From assembly GCA_030272155.1 (NCBI GenBank), contig CP126191.1, positions 9,942,501 through 10,006,500 of the forward strand: a stretch of DNA of 64,000 bases, written 5' to 3'. A program made the position numbers and the translations under genes. Each line of letters starts with the position of its first letter. Position 1 is the first letter of the stretch. Below, piece by piece: positions 51,612 through 64,000 of the stretch. A model generated the notes under the pieces. That model was not told the origin of the DNA. It searched no databases and saw only the letters and a program-made list of their open reading frames with translations. The DNA is from Tetradesmus obliquus (lineage: Eukaryota > Chlorophyta > Chlorophyceae > Sphaeropleales > Scenedesmaceae).

Positions 51612-53781
51612 GCAGCTGCCTGGGTACCATGGTGTGACCGCCATGAGCCAAAGTGTCAACTGTTTTGAAAGCACTGTCAAGTTACTGCGACAGTGGCTTG
51701 TGTGATTGCGCAAGTGCCTGTGCGCATGCTGGGCGGCTCCAGGGTTGTAGATTGCGTTTTGCTGCATTGCTATTGTTGTGCTATAAGCTGTTGCTGTCTT
51801 GATGGGAAGGCGTAACAGCAGTCTGCCATTTTTATTCATATAGATACAGCTATGGAGGATGCAAGCGGCTATTGCTGGCTTGGGATGTGTTGGCGGCGCC
51901 ATTTGTGCTGCTTTCATGTCTGCAGTTTGGGGGCGGGCTTTGTTTAGCTGATGGAGGTATGTTCACCCCGCAATGCTATGGGATGGTTTTCACTGATGCC
52001 TGGAGCAAGCCCCTCTTGTATGCTGTGATTCTGACAGCTTCATGTTGCCGGCTGCGTTGATGGCACATCCATTGGTGCTGCTGTGGTGCTGTTGCAATGC
52101 TCTCATGTTTTGCGTGGAGCAGCTGTATGACCTGGCGATCTCTGTATCTTTCACGGCAGCGGAGCACTTCGTGGTGCTTGCTCGAAGGTGCGCAGTTATG
52201 CTTTTACTATGCCTAGAATCGTCCTATTTACTTCGTGGTGCTGCGCACTGGCAGTCGCTGTAGTGGCTCTGTTGTAGTATCATTACCCTGCTGTTGACGG
52301 CGCTGGGGTGAGATAGTTGCGGCTCGCTGCGTCATGTTGCCTTGGCTAAGATGCACCACAGTTGTTCTGATGTCGTGTAGTAACCGAATTTCGACATGCC
52401 GCTGACGCAGCTCTTGCAGCAGTTGCGTCATGCTGTCACATGCTGTTTTGTGGAGTGCATTGCTCCAGCTAGAGCTGCTGATTTGCTGCTCAGCATGCTT
52501 TGGTCTCCTGCAGAAGTTGAGTTGTGCAGCTGACTAGTAGCAGCAGCGTTACTGGAAGTGGGGCAGCGTCAAGATGCTGGGATATGTTGTTTGTAACCAA
52601 CGACTGAGGAATGGGTTGTGTGCTGCACGTTGCCTGTCAGCACTGCAGTGCAGCTGCTTATTTGTTAGGGAATATGAGCGGCACAGTCCTTGTAAAATGA
52701 CGAGTTGTAGACAAAGCCAGGATGCCGAAGCACGCTGGTCATGCACAGCTGCGCACCTTCAAGCAATGCTGCCTTGTGTCGTCAGCAGTAGCCCTGTGCA
52801 GCGCTGCAAGAGCAATGCACTTGCCCATCGCTATATAAGCTGAGCATATGACATACACTGGCAGCTACCCATGACATCCCGGAAGAAGTGATTGCCAGTC
52901 TGAGCAGCAAGAACCTGCACCATGAGCACTGTGTCGTCTTACACCCGCAAGCCGACCTTGCGCCTTAGCATGCCACCATAAAAACAGCATCACCAACACA
53001 AGGCAGCAGCCCTACCAACGCCAGGGGTTTTTACCCCCAGTAAAGAAGTGCAGAAGTGCTGTGCTGCTGCACACTAGGCAACAGACTGCACACATGCAAC
53101 ATCCCAATGCAGCAATGGGCCCAGAAACTACAGCAATGGGCCACAGCACGCTGTACCAATGACAAGAAGAGCGACACTGCAGTGTGCAACGTTGTGCTGG
53201 AAGGAGACTTTACACAGGACAGACCGGGCATACAAGCCGGGCACATGACGGCTGGGCTGTAGTGCTGGCAGTGCCATGCAACGGCACGGTCAGCAATTGC
53301 AACAACAGCCGCAGTTGCTCTGACGCACTGCCACTGCAGGATAGAACAGGCCAGAAGGGCCCATCATATTGTTGCGCAACGGCAACAAGGAACCGCCACC
53401 GCACCCAGCCACTGCAATGTCAGCTGTGAAGCTGCGTAGCTCCGCTACATTGGCCAACGCTGCACCAAACTGATGGAGAGAACGGGGTCCAAACAAGGTA
53501 ATGTACAATCGCAGTCGGCAACCAACACCAGGACGTCCGAGCTGCGGCCTGCTGCTGCTAGGCCATCCAGCATCCCAGCATGCCCATGTGCATGCATGCA
53601 CTGCTTGCTGGTTGCGCACCAGCATAGGAAGCACAGTCGCGCAGCAACAACCAAGCCAGCCAGCAACTCGCAAGACGGACAGGCTGCGCATCTGCCACAA
53701 TGCCCGTGCTGCTGCTGCTGCTGCGATGCTGCTGGCATCAGCTGCAGGCCTGCCTCCATACCCTGCTGCTGCTGCTGCTGC
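51612..53781. other. Convergent 3' region between the small gene and NSA2
   Basis: No gene is supportable. The plus strand is T/G-rich to about 52840, then C/A-rich. TGTAA on the plus strand occurs at 52592-52596 and 52691-52695. On the minus strand TGTAA reads at 53213-53209. Confidence 0.5.
53209..53213 (-). terminator. Probable NSA2 poly(A) signal (TGTAA)
   Basis: TGTAA on the minus strand 569 bases past the NSA2 stop. It is the first one met in that direction. Confidence 0.4.
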
Positions 53782-54491
53782 TTATACCAGCAGCACTGCA
53801 TTGATGCAGCCGTCGTTCTCCGGGTTGTTTGTCACCTGTAGCAGCACAGAGCACGACGTGTCAGGACGGTAGCAACAGAGGTGCTGAGTGCACAGCAGCA
53901 TCCACTGCCGCAATGCAAGTGTGTCAACAAACGTTCAACGACCATCATCAGCTTTCTATCCCTGCACAGCGCACACATATGCAACTGCAAGCACATGTCT
54001 GAGCTCTGCAAGTAACATCCAAAACACACCTACAACGCCCGCACTCATCGATTGGCAGATGTGCTGGGCAATCCACGCCATCCCAGCCCCGCATCACCCT
54101 CCACATACCATCATCCTACAGCACCGCCACCAGTGCTCCTGAGCCCCACACCCACCTGCGCGTACTTGCCCCACACCACCTTGCCTCCGAGTGTCACCAG
54201 CCGCCAAACACGTCACAACACAGCAAACAACACATTACCAAGGAAATCATTGTACCACGCGCTTCAGCCTCGCACCCACCTGCGCGTACTTGCCCCACAC
54301 CACCTTGCCTCCGGGCGTCACCAGCCCCAGCTCGCTCACATTGACCTCGATGATTGTTCCCTTGGTGATCACGCCTAGGCTGCTGTACATGGCGCCGTTG
54401 GGGTTCTTCTTCACGCCCAGCACGTTCAGGCAGAAGGTGGCCTTCAGCTCTGGGTGCGTCACGTGCGCCTTGTTCATGCGCAGGCCTGCGG

Positions 54492-54530
<39 letters not shown>

Positions 54531-56083
54531 AGGTTTCAAGGGTTCAGCATACACCAAGTCACAAGCAAAGAGGCAGAAGGTGGCATTGAGCTCAGGCTGC
54601 GTCACGTGCGCCTTGTTCATGCGCAGGCCTGCGGTGGCAGCAGCAGCAGCAGCAGCAGCAGCAAAGGTTTCAAGGGTTCAGCATACACCAAGTCACAAGC
54701 AAAGAGGCAGAAGGTGGCATCGAGCTCAGGCTGCGTCACGTGCGCCTTGTTCATGCGCAGGCCTGCGGTGGCAGCAGCAGCAGCAGCAGCAGCAAAGGTT
54801 TCAAGGGTTCACCATACACCAAGTCACAAGCAAAGAGGCAGAAGGTGGCCTTCAGCTCAGGCTGCGTCACGTGCGCCTTGTTCATGCGCAGGCCTGCGGC
54901 AGTGGCGGCAAAGGTTCCAAGGGGTCAGCGGGCGGGCAAGTCACAAGCAAAGAGGCAGAAGGTGGCGGCTCACCCGTGGGCCGCATAAAGGACTCGTACA
55001 CAGCACGTCAGCGGCAAGTTGGCCAAGTTCAAAAAACCAAATTCAAAAAGCCAAGAGGAAAAGTGTCGGCTCACCGGTGGGCCGGATGAAGCGCTCGTAC
55101 TTCGAGACACAGCACATCAGCAGCATGGAGTTATCAAAATCATCACCATCAGCAACAATCACCATCAGCAAACTAAACTCAGCGGCCGGGTGAACCACCG
55201 ATGGACCTGATGAAGCGCTCGAACTTCACACACAGCACGTCAGCAGCAAGGTTTATTTCTAAAGTTCGGACTTGAAACCTGCCAAACCCAATAAAAAAGC
55301 GGCCGCTCACCGGTGGGCCTGATGAAGCGCTCGTACTTCACACACAGCACGTCAGCAGCAAGATGTATAAATTTTCGAGCTTGAAACCTGCCGAATCCAA
55401 TAAACAAGCGGCCGCTCACCGGTGGGCCTGATGAAGCGCTCGTACTTGGGCGGCTTGCGCGTGAAGCCTGGGCCCACAAAGGTGACCTTGGTGATCATGC
55501 GCTTCCAGCTCTTCTTCATGCGCTTGCCGCTCTTGAGCACCTTGAACATCTCGTCCTCAGCCACGGGCCGCACCTGAGCGGCAGCAGCAGATAACACAGT
55601 AGATAAACCACATGGGGTGATGTCATGTGGTGTCTGGGCAGGGAACATGGCAACGCCAGAGTCACATTTAGGTTGCTGGACATAGCCGTGCGCGTGCGTG
55701 TAGGTTGCTGTGTTGGTGACCTAGAAAACACTGCAGCGCATGGACAGGAGCATCAACTCCCCAAGTCGCACAGCCAGCGAAGCCGCATTCCGCTGCCTGG
55801 CCATCCCACAGCTGCAACGCTGCCATTAGCAGCGACGCCTTTCTTGCATGCTGCCACTTTGCAGCACTGCTGCTGCTGCTGCCACCGCGCTGCTGCCGCA
55901 CCTTGGGCAGCGGCACCTCCCACTTGCCGGCCTTCTCCTTGCGCTTCTGCTTGATGGTGTTGCTCAGCACCTTGGCGCGGTCGACCTGCATTTGTTGCAG
56001 CAACAGCACGGGGTAGCAGTGAGCTGACGATATGCCACATGCAGCTCTGCAGCACAAACAGTTATGCATTTGCGGGGAATTTC

Positions 56084-56127
<44 letters not shown>

Positions 56128-57502
56128 GGAATTGCTACACAAATGCCGCAAGCATGTGAGCGGCTATCTGTGCTCGATTTCTGTGCTCAACTTCTCAGTG
56201 ACATGGGATCCCACACCATCCCGCCAAACAACGTCGCGCCAGCGCAGCACCCACCTGGTCGCGCTCCAGCAGGTATGCTGGCACCGCATTCTGCGGCGCG
56301 CCGTCGTCCGCCTTGTGCTTCTGCTCCTTCTCCTCGTGCATGGCGATGGTCTTCTTCAGCAGCGCCTTCTCCTGGTGGCGCTTCTTGGCAAACAGCTTGC
56401 CCTTGAGGCCCAGCGCCTTGCGCGCGTACTCGCTGCGCTTGTGCACCTGCAGACCAACAAAGCAACAGCAGCGACGTCGCGCAACAGGAGGGACGTGAGT
56501 TGAATGAGGCATGAGGGGAGCACGCGTACTCGCTGCGCTTGTGCACCTGCGGGGAGTGGCGCAGCAAAAGCAGGGGTGATGTGAGCAGCACAACATGATG
56601 CATCAGGCCCAGCGCCTTGCGCGCATACTGGCTGCGCTTGTGCACCTGCAGGGAGTGACGCAGCAACAGCAGGGATGGTGTGAGTAGCACAACATGATGC
56701 ATCAGGCCCAGCGCCTTGCGCGCGTACTCGCTGCGCTTGTGCACCTGCGGGGAGTGGCGCAGCGTGACAGTGGGAGTGACAAGCAAAATGGTGAGGATGT
56801 GAGAGGGGCAGGAGGCATGGGGAGAGCGCGTACTTGCGGCGCTTATGCGCTTGCGGGGAACGATAGCACGTCAGGTCAGCTCCACATCAGCTCCACATCA
56901 GCATTGAATTAGCGATGCGGTGTGCGACATCAACAGTGCGGTGTGCAGGTGCTCTGCGCTTGATATCTGTGCGCAGCAAGTCTGCTGCTGAGTTGAAAGC
57001 AGCTGAACAGCAGGAAGGGCGCATGCTGCATCAGCCGCGGGCTCCTGCTGCTACTGCTGCTGCTGCTGCTCCCCGTCATGTGGTGGTGGTCTACATAAAA
57101 CCACCTTGGCATCTGGACCTAGACATTCATGGTATCCAGCTGCTGTTGATGCATGCATGGTATCCAGCTGCTGTTGAAGCTGCAAGCTGAGCATACTGCA
57201 CATGTGTTAGCAACTGCTGTGCAGAGGCAGTGGGCACGGCTGCTGCACAGCGAGGGAAGCCCTGTTACGGATGCATGAAGCAGATAGCTTCCTCCTTGCT
57301 GGCTGGCACTGCTGCTGCCACTGCTGTTGCTGCTGCTGCCACTGTGTGCGAATGCCGTCCCTCCTGCTACGCTAGGAACACCAGTGTGCTGCCATAGTGC
57401 TAAACGCACCTCGCGGGCCTCCTTCTTCCGCTTCTTCTCTTCATAGTTGAGCTGTCTGCCATGACGCTTCCTGTGCAGCTCTATATGCTCGTTCTGAGGC
57501 AT
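53782..57502 (-). CDS. NSA2: Ribosome biogenesis protein NSA2 (60S assembly, eS8-like fold)
   Basis: NSA2 joins nucleolar pre-60S particles and is needed for 27S rRNA processing. Six exons on the minus strand: 57502-57410, 56446-56255, 55985-55902, 55573-55420, 54485-54280, 53835-53782, giving 260 aa, the family's normal length. It starts [15 protein letters not shown], has the very basic middle with R-K-A-L-G-L-K-G-K and H-K-R-S-E-Y-A-R, then [22 protein letters not shown], and ends [15 protein letters not shown]. All are hallmarks of NSA2. Four of its exon ends have tandem copies in the adjoining introns, which enlarge introns 1, 4 and 5. Head-to-head with the acyl-CoA synthetase gene. Confidence 0.96.
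54460..54960 (-). repeat. Tandem copies of the start of NSA2 exon 5 plus CAG tracts
   Basis: The true exon start edge at 54485 is followed by copies at 54628, 54762 and 54893. The unit is 131-143 bp; part of the length difference comes from the triplet tract. Each copy has the acceptor, the coding start [10 protein letters not shown], and a CTG tract (sense) before the AG. The last copy has lost most of the tract. Confidence 0.93.
54961..55430 (-). repeat. Tandem copies of the end of NSA2 exon 4
   Basis: Copies of the exon end (Y-E-R-F-I-R-P-T with donor) have edges at about 54970, 55075, 55195 and 55311; the true edge is 55420. Spacing is 105-120 bp. Most keep a usable GT donor. Confidence 0.9.
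56086..56127 (+). repeat. CTG tract (CAG on sense strand) in NSA2 intron 2
   Basis: About 14 triplets lie between exon edges 56255 and 55985. Confidence 0.9.
56510..56860 (-). repeat. Tandem copies of the start of NSA2 exon 2
   Basis: Copies of the exon start ([14 protein letters not shown]) with acceptors have edges at 56546, 56645 and 56744, plus a decayed one near 56848. The true edge is 56446. The unit is a regular 99-100 bp. Confidence 0.93.
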
Positions 57503-58516
57503 GCTGCCGTCTGCACCTGCTCGCTAACGCGAGCAAGGAACTATGCAATAGCTCAGGAAAAGAGCAGCCAGGGGCGACCGAGGGGGCTGAAGCAAGAGGA
57601 GCGACACAAGGACAGCTTCTGGTTCGCTGGCAGGTTACAAACGCTGTTTGTTTACCTATAACAACAGTATTTGTCCTGTGCCAGCGAGCTGTCACGCAAG
57701 TTCGTCTGTGCAGCTGAGTCTAGCAGTCGCAGTCTGGATGGAGGCAGCGAGACAACCGACAGCAGCTGCAAGACTAAGCACAAAAGGACCGGGAAGTGGC
57801 TTGCCTAACGCCTTAGGCTGGCGCCCAGGGCGCAACACCACGTCACTGACAGATGCCAGCTAGGGTTGAGGGCCAGGTCACCCACTGCCTGCCTGGGGGA
57901 AGGGGCTGTGGCTGGCAGACGATGACATGAGGGCAGACATTCGACATGTACAAATTAGCTGTCAGCAAATTGAGATATTGTCTGCTGTTGCTGCTGTGGC
58001 AAGGGGTGCACAGAGCCCAGCTGAAGCCCGGACTCCAGGCCCTGCTGGCCCTGCAGCGCTCCAGCTGGACCATCTGTGAAGACAAACTTGAGCTGTGGCA
58101 CCATTTCTAGCCAGAAGCTGTTAAAGTTTGCTTTATGTACGTTGTTGTTGCAGCTTGACCTGTCAGACGCCTTGCTGGGGTTTGTCCGCTTGCCAAAAGG
58201 GCACTGCTAAGCCGTGCAGGGCGTCAGCTGAGGGGACAGTTACTGACTCGTCAGCCACTGGAGGTGATCCTAAACCCGTTTGCAACGCTGAAGCTTTGCT
58301 GCAAGCGTTACAATACAAGATGATCAAGACCGTGCCGACGTTGCTGCCCTCACCCCATGCTCAACCTCTCACTCCTGGTCACTCTGGCTGACATGTCAGC
58401 AACTGACAGTGTGCCTCGTCTGCAACATCACCTCAGCGCCGCAGCACTTACCGCGATAGGCTGGCCTGCTTCAAGGCTGTTTTTGGATCGATAATGTGCT
58501 AGCGAGCACTAGCAGG
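57503..58516. other. Divergent promoter region of NSA2 and the acyl-CoA synthetase gene
   Basis: 1.0 kb between two start codons facing away from each other. No gene or clear core promoter is recognised. Confidence 0.5.
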
Positions 58517-59709
58517 ATGTCTGCAAGTCACAGGCTGTCGGTGCTGCAGGGTCAGCTAGCACCCACAAATGCCGCAGAGGCGCAACAGTTGTGCCTGTCT
58601 CCCACAGCAGGCAGGCAAGGCGATCAGGATGTGGCAGACCGCATGGAGGAGCTGATGCAGCAAACGGAGCCCTATGCTGTCCCGTTACCAGAAAAGCTGC
58701 AGCCAGACGGGCCATGGAACGTGTACAGGTACGTATAGTGACGATTTCATCGTATTTGGTAGCCTGATGATCGGCATCTGACAGCAGGCCTGTGTCTTCA
58801 GGGCTGCCCACTCAACTAGGAAGCTGCTGTGCAACTTTGATGCACCAGACCAGGATGTGTTCACCCTCTATGACAATTGGGAGACTGCGGTGGCACGCTT
58901 CCCGCATGTAAGCACGCACAGCCACGTTTTTGGCAGCCTCCACAGCTTGGCAGCCTCCACAGCTCAGCATGATTTTCAGCAGACCATCACTGCTTGTGCT
59001 GCTGCCGACAGCATGCAGCGCTGCTGCGGTGCTGCACTTGCATGGGGCTTGCAGTCGCATGGTGTAGCGGTGCAGGGCTGCAGCTGATACAGCAAGTAGC
59101 AGTAGCCGCAACAGCACCTTTATTGCTAGGATGCTGCCTGGTTTGTAGCAGCAGCAAGAGCAGCAGGCAGAGCTGATGTGCAGAAATGCGCCATGCATGC
59201 ACATGGTTGCAGTCACAGCGGCAGAACTTGCGTTGATGCATCACACTCGGCAGAGCAACAGATGGGCAGCAACTACATATGTTCTGAGTTTTCTGAGGTT
59301 TGATTCGCGGGCTGCTTTGTGCAGGTGCCTGCGCTGGGCTGGCGCAAGCGTGATGCTAACGGCAACCTAGGCGCCTACACCTGGCTCACATACTCACAGG
59401 TACAGCTGCTCCAGCAATGCATCGATGCTGAAGGTTGGCACAGCAGCAGCAGAGCAGCAGCAGATACAAAGCAGCAGCTGAACCCACCAGGTCATACATG
59501 GGCTGCGTTGTGCATCATCTTGATTGTGGAAAATGCAGTCGAGCGTCACGGATACCTGGCAGGGTATCGCTGCAGCTGGTACATGCCCTAGAGCTACTGT
59601 CTGCCTCAACACCGCAAGCAGCGACTGCATTATGCAGTCGCTGCTATATCACTTATTCCCGCGTTATGCAGTGCAGCTTCATCACTGAACCCTGCCGCAC
59701 ACCCGCATC

Positions 59710-59745
<36 letters not shown>

Positions 59746-62700
59746 CTGGCGACATCCGCACCTCGCTGGGCTCTGGCCTGCTGCAGCTGGGCATCCCGCC
59801 CAAGTCCATGCTGGGCCTCTACAGCGTCAACTGCAAGGAGTGGGTGCTGCTGGACGCAGCAGCACACGCCTACAGCATGACAAGCGTGCCGCTGTATGAC
59901 ACGTTGGGGCCTGATGCAGTGGAGTACATCTGTAACCATGCTGAGCTGGCGGCGGTGGGCTGCAGCGCGGCGGTGCTGCCGACGCTGCTGAGCTGCATTG
60001 CGCGCTGCCCGAGTCTGAAGCTGCTGGTGGGTGCGGTGTTTTTAAATGTGTTGGTAGCGCTGTGGGTGCTTGAATGCAATTAAGAACATTGGTTGTGTGT
60101 CTTTGCAGCAACAGAGACAGGAGTGTGATCTGTTGCTGGTAGGGCTCAGGTGCAGGTTAGGGTTGAGGTTGAGGTGAAAACATGGCTGCAGCGTCATTGG
60201 GCATGGCGCGTGTGCCCTGCTCTGCCAGTCATGCTGCTGGTGTGCAGTCACGCATGCAAAACGGTCCAGCACTGTCCATCATGCTGGCTCTAGCAGGCCC
60301 CCTTGCTTATGCAACAGTAGCCTCCGGACATTCCACACGCCCTGTCTCTCTTGTCTCTCACATGTGCATGTGTGCACCTGCAGGTGGTGTGGGGTGCTGG
60401 TACAGCGCAGCTGCCGGAGGTGCCTGCTGGCTCCTCCTGCAGGCTTGTCACATTGGACCAAGTGGAGTCACTGGGGCGTCGCCACCCACGCGCACACGTG
60501 CCGCCTCGCCCGAGTGACATCGCCACCATTTGCTACACCAGCGGCACCACCGGCACGCCAAAGGGTGCGCACATGTTGTGGAGTTGTGTTTGGCTGCGCT
60601 TCCAGCAGCATTAGTGCTGCATCCGTTGCTTCATCCAGTGGTGTTGACTAGCTTCTGCAGTCTGGCGTTGGGTGCGAAGGCCGGGCTGCAGCTGCACAGC
60701 AACCGGCAGGCACAGCAGTTCCTGCATCAGCAGCTGCAGGTTCAGCAACAATCACGAAACACAGCACAGACTCAACACAGCGCGAGCTTCATGCTTGCCC
60801 TGCGTCACCCATGCATGTTTCTGCTTGTGTCCTTCTCCCAGAGGCGCCGCGCTCACGCACGCCAACCTGATCGCTGACGCTGCCGGCCTGCGAGCTGCTG
60901 GCAGGCTGTCAACTAGACATTCTGATCCCCATGCATGCTCCGCGTCGTGCATAAATCCATGACTGTACGTGCTTACTTGACTTCGGCTCTCTTCCCTACT
61001 GCAGGCGCCGTGCTCACGCACGCCAACCTGATCGCTGACGCTGCCGGCACCTGCGAGCTGCTGGACGACTGGCAGCCGGGCGACAGGCACATCAGCTACC
61101 TGCCGCTGGCGCACATCTACGAGCGCAACAACATGACGGTGGCGGTGCACCTGGGCGGCAGCGTGGGCTTCTACAGCGGCAATGTCACAGAGCTGCTGGA
61201 CGACGTGCTGGTGAGGCAGCGCTGTAGCGCGGCATAATGTTTGTACTTATGTATGTTTTGGTTTGAAAGAGCTAGCCAGAGATCTCATGGTGCGACGTGC
61301 TGAGGAGGCAGCGTGGTTTGAGAGGATAGTTACAAGTGGATCCTGGCACTCTTTCAAATGCTGGGTGGACATCCGCATGGTGGTTGTGTTCTTGCTTAGA
61401 AGCATAATAGCCCAGCAGTACATTCAAGAGGCCAGATTATTGCATGTTGCCGGGCTGCTGGACGACGTGCCGGTGAGGCACTGTGGTTGATTCTATCCGT
61501 GTTTCAGACGTGTATGAGCATGTAAGTTGCATTATATCCGGTCACTGAGCTCAAACCCGAGGCGTGTGCTGTCGTAGGTTGGTGTATGCCTGGGACTGCG
61601 GCTGTCTGCCTGTCCTGTGCCTCCATGTGAGCTGTTATGCCAACGCTGGCGCTGCAGCCGCACGTATATGTGAGCGCAACTGCAGGTAATGAATTCAACT
61701 GCTTGCCTGTCATGTGCTGCTGTGCTGCCTGTTGTTGAGTGCAGGCGCTGCAGCCGCAGCTGTTTGTGAGCGTGCCACGACTGTGGAACCGCATCTACGA
61801 TCGCGTCATGGCCACCATGCGCGAGGCCAACCCGGTGAAGCGGCGCCTGTTTGAGCGCGCCTTTGCCTACAAGCGCGCAGCGCTGGAGGCAGGTGTGCGC
61901 TGATGAAGCCATTTGCAGCAGTTGCCAGCACACAGGATTTTATCATGCCGGCTTCAGTGGCAGCCATTGTGATGATTATGTCTTCTGCATCCGACGTTCG
62001 CGTACAGCGATCAAAGCTCCGTCTCCCATGCACATGTTGCTAGTGTTGGGCACAGCAGATGCAGTCGCAGCTGCACACCAACTCCTGCATCAGCCCTCAT
62101 GTACATCAGCTGCTACTCCTGTGCCTTGAATTGTGCACTGCTGCGAATCATGCTGCGCATGGCCGTGTGCTTTTTGAATGTCAGGCGACATGAGCGGAGG
62201 GCGCTGGGGCCCCTTCTGGGACCGGCTGGTGTTCAGCAAGGTGCGGGAGCGCCTGGGCGGGCGCGTCAAGTACATGACCACAGGTGAGCCCGATGCACAA
62301 CAAAGTACAATATTTCTTAGATATACCAGCTGGGGTTGGAACAGCTGTACAGCTTCACCTAGCACCTGTAATTGCGCAGTCGAGGCAGCAGCTTCCAGCC
62401 GATTGCCTGCCAGCTATGTGCCCGCTAGCATGTGCATGACTGCTGTTCCACCAGTGCCTGCGCCTGCCTGATCTCTAACCACCACAATCATATCTTACCC
62501 GTGCTCCTGCAGGCGCCAGCCCCATCAGCGCAGAGGTGATGATGTTCCTGCGCGTGTGCTTTGGCTGCCACGTGCTGGAGGGCTACGGCATGACAGAGAC
62601 ATCCTGCACCATCACTATCACACGCATGGATGACCCCACAATCGGCCACGTGGGCGCGCCGCTGTCCTGCTGCGAGGTCAAGCTTGTGGACATCCCTGAG

Positions 62701-63952
62701 ATGCACTACATGACCACGGACCAGCCGCACCCGCGGTGCGTTACGTTTGACCGTCCAGTCAAACTGGTCAAACTGGTCAAATCAGTCAAACTTGGTGTTT
62801 GATGGTTGCGTGCTGACATGGTGCAGCCTGGATTTTTTGTGTGGGTGTTTGCTCTGCCGTTTGCAGCTGGCTTTAGCAGAGTATGTGCAGCTGCTGTGAC
62901 GTTGCTGTTCACAAACGCAAGTCGGCAAGACTGCTGTTGTGTCTCACTGCTGCTGCAGGGGCGAGGTGTGTGTGCGCGGGCCCACAGTGTTCCAGGGCTA
63001 CTACAAGGCCCCGGAGCAGACAGCAGAGGTGATGGACGCTGACGGCTGGTTCCACACAGGCGATGTGGGCGCGTGGCTGCCCGGGGGCCGGCTGCGCATC
63101 ATCGACAGGTGCGCTGTGTGTGAGATAGTTGAGGAATTGTGTGGCTTGCAGTGAGTTGTGTAGCTTGCAGCTGCAGAGGCCCGTGTCGTTGTTGACAGCA
63201 AAATCATGCATGCCCTTGCTCTACTGGCGGCCGGCGGCGCATCATCGACAGGTGCGTTGTGTGTGCGCTGGCTGAGGATTCCAGTGGCTTGCAGCTATGT
63301 AGCTTGCTGCTGCAGATGCACGTGGATGGTGGAGTAATCACAACACACGGCTGCTCCTGGTTGTTCAGGCACTGACTGTGCTGTGCGGGCGTCTGTTGCT
63401 GCTGCACCTGCCACTCGCTTGCAGGAAGAAGAACATCTTCAAGCTGGCGCAGGGCGAGTACATCGCGCCGGAGAAGATAGAGAATGTGTACACCAGGTGC
63501 GCAGCTCACCCGCTGCTCCTTGTCGCAAAATACAATGTTTCAAGGTTTCCGTGAAACATCCGAAGGTTTGCATTGCGGGGGTGTGCAGGTGAAACGAGCA
63601 TGCTGCCAGGTTTGCCGGGTTGATTGCTTTATTGGCCTCATGCTATGAGATGCAGAGCGCATCCTCTTGTGAATTGGCACATCTGCTACTGGGCACGCCT
63701 GTATGAGAACGTGTTATTGCTTGCTTTTGGTGGCTGCCATGCCCTCACAGTGGCTATAATTAGGCCTAATCAATCTGGGCTTCTGACGAGATGTGGCTTT
63801 GCTGCCATGCGTCCTGCAAACTCTGCTGCAGGAGCCCGCTGGTGCTGCAGGCGTTTGTGTATGGTGACAGCCTGAAGGCGCAGCTGGTGGCAGTGGTGGT
63901 GCCAGACCCTGAGACGCTGCTGCCATGGGCCAAGGAGCGCAACCTGCCGCAG
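58517..63952 (+). CDS. LACS: Long-chain acyl-CoA synthetase (3' end beyond window)
   Basis: The enzyme activates free fatty acids to acyl-CoA using ATP, through an acyl-AMP intermediate. Twelve exons lie in the window: 58517-58728, 58802-58907, 59325-59399, 59745-60026, 60384-60564, 61005-61210, 61745-61892, 62185-62283, 62513-62735, 62959-63108, 63425-63496, 63832-63952. They encode 625 aa and end at a donor, so about 40-80 aa are missing for a normal eukaryotic LACS. The AMP-binding P-loop [11 protein letters not shown] (276-286) spans an intron. Other landmarks are [17 protein letters not shown] (460-466), D-G-W-F-H-T-G-D (539-546) and [15 protein letters not shown]. No clear transit or signal peptide is seen at the N-terminus. 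Extra exon-end copies lie at 60844, about 61472 and 63251. The subclass (peroxisomal, ER or chloroplast) cannot be fixed. Confidence 0.96.
59711..59741 (+). repeat. CTG tract abutting the acyl-CoA synthetase exon 4 acceptor
   Basis: About ten CTG triplets run to within three bases of the AG at 59743-59744. CAG-rich triplets (about 59440-59478) lie near the donor of the same intron. Confidence 0.95.
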
Positions 63953-64000
63953 GTGTGAGCCCGTGCCATGCAGACTGCTGTACTGTTGTGCTGCAACACA

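Noticed and set aside
54460..54960. A CRISPR-like array or satellite in the 131-143 bp repeats
   Set aside because: Units are tandem with no unique spacers, and each contains an exon start of NSA2.

Overview
The window is nuclear DNA of a green alga, probably class Chlorophyceae (Volvox/Scenedesmus side). The support is dense GT-AG introns, a ChlI magnesium chelatase with a transit peptide, very long Ser-Pro and Pro-Thr-rich secreted proteins of the algal wall or matrix type, TGTAA motifs of the kind used as poly(A) signals in this class, and pervasive CAG/CTG triplet tracts. The species cannot be fixed from the sequence alone. All gene models were built by hand from splice sites and reading phase. 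CDS coordinates span introns, and exon lists are in the evidence.

Layout, left to right. A 10-exon gene for a secreted matrix protein of about 2,456 aa (+, 178-9811) faces a secreted metzincin protease gene (-, 14161-18298) across 4.3 kb of convergent 3' sequence. A conserved plastid-type protein of unknown function (-, 19670-21727) lies head-to-head with CHLI, the AAA+ subunit of magnesium chelatase (+, 22617-27286). An LCAT-family acyltransferase or phospholipase (-, 29032-32655) lies head-to-head with the RIO2 kinase gene (+, 33996-38835). RIO2 is followed closely by a second large secreted Pro/Thr-rich protein (+, 39544-46864). A small orphan membrane-type protein gene (+, 50265-51611) converges on the ribosome-biogenesis gene NSA2 (-, 53782-57502). 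NSA2 is head-to-head with a long-chain acyl-CoA synthetase gene that runs off the right end (+, 58517 onward).

Themes. Two genes (RIO2, NSA2) serve 40S and 60S ribosome maturation respectively. Three genes (the two large secreted proteins and the metzincin) serve the cell surface. The first secreted protein and the metzincin share the same roughly 110-residue Cys/Trp domain, so they may act in the same matrix. CHLI feeds chlorophyll synthesis, and the LCAT-like enzyme and the acyl-CoA synthetase handle lipids. This is ordinary mixed nuclear gene order, not an operon or cluster.

The most unusual signal is in gene structure rather than in any one protein. About forty extra partial copies of exon ends, each with its splice site, sit as short tandem duplications in the adjacent non-coding DNA of seven genes. 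CAG/CTG tracts obey a polarity rule: CAG on the sense strand just after 5' splice sites and CTG just before 3' splice sites. These two patterns, and the bacterial-looking modules in the first secreted protein, are the main leads.
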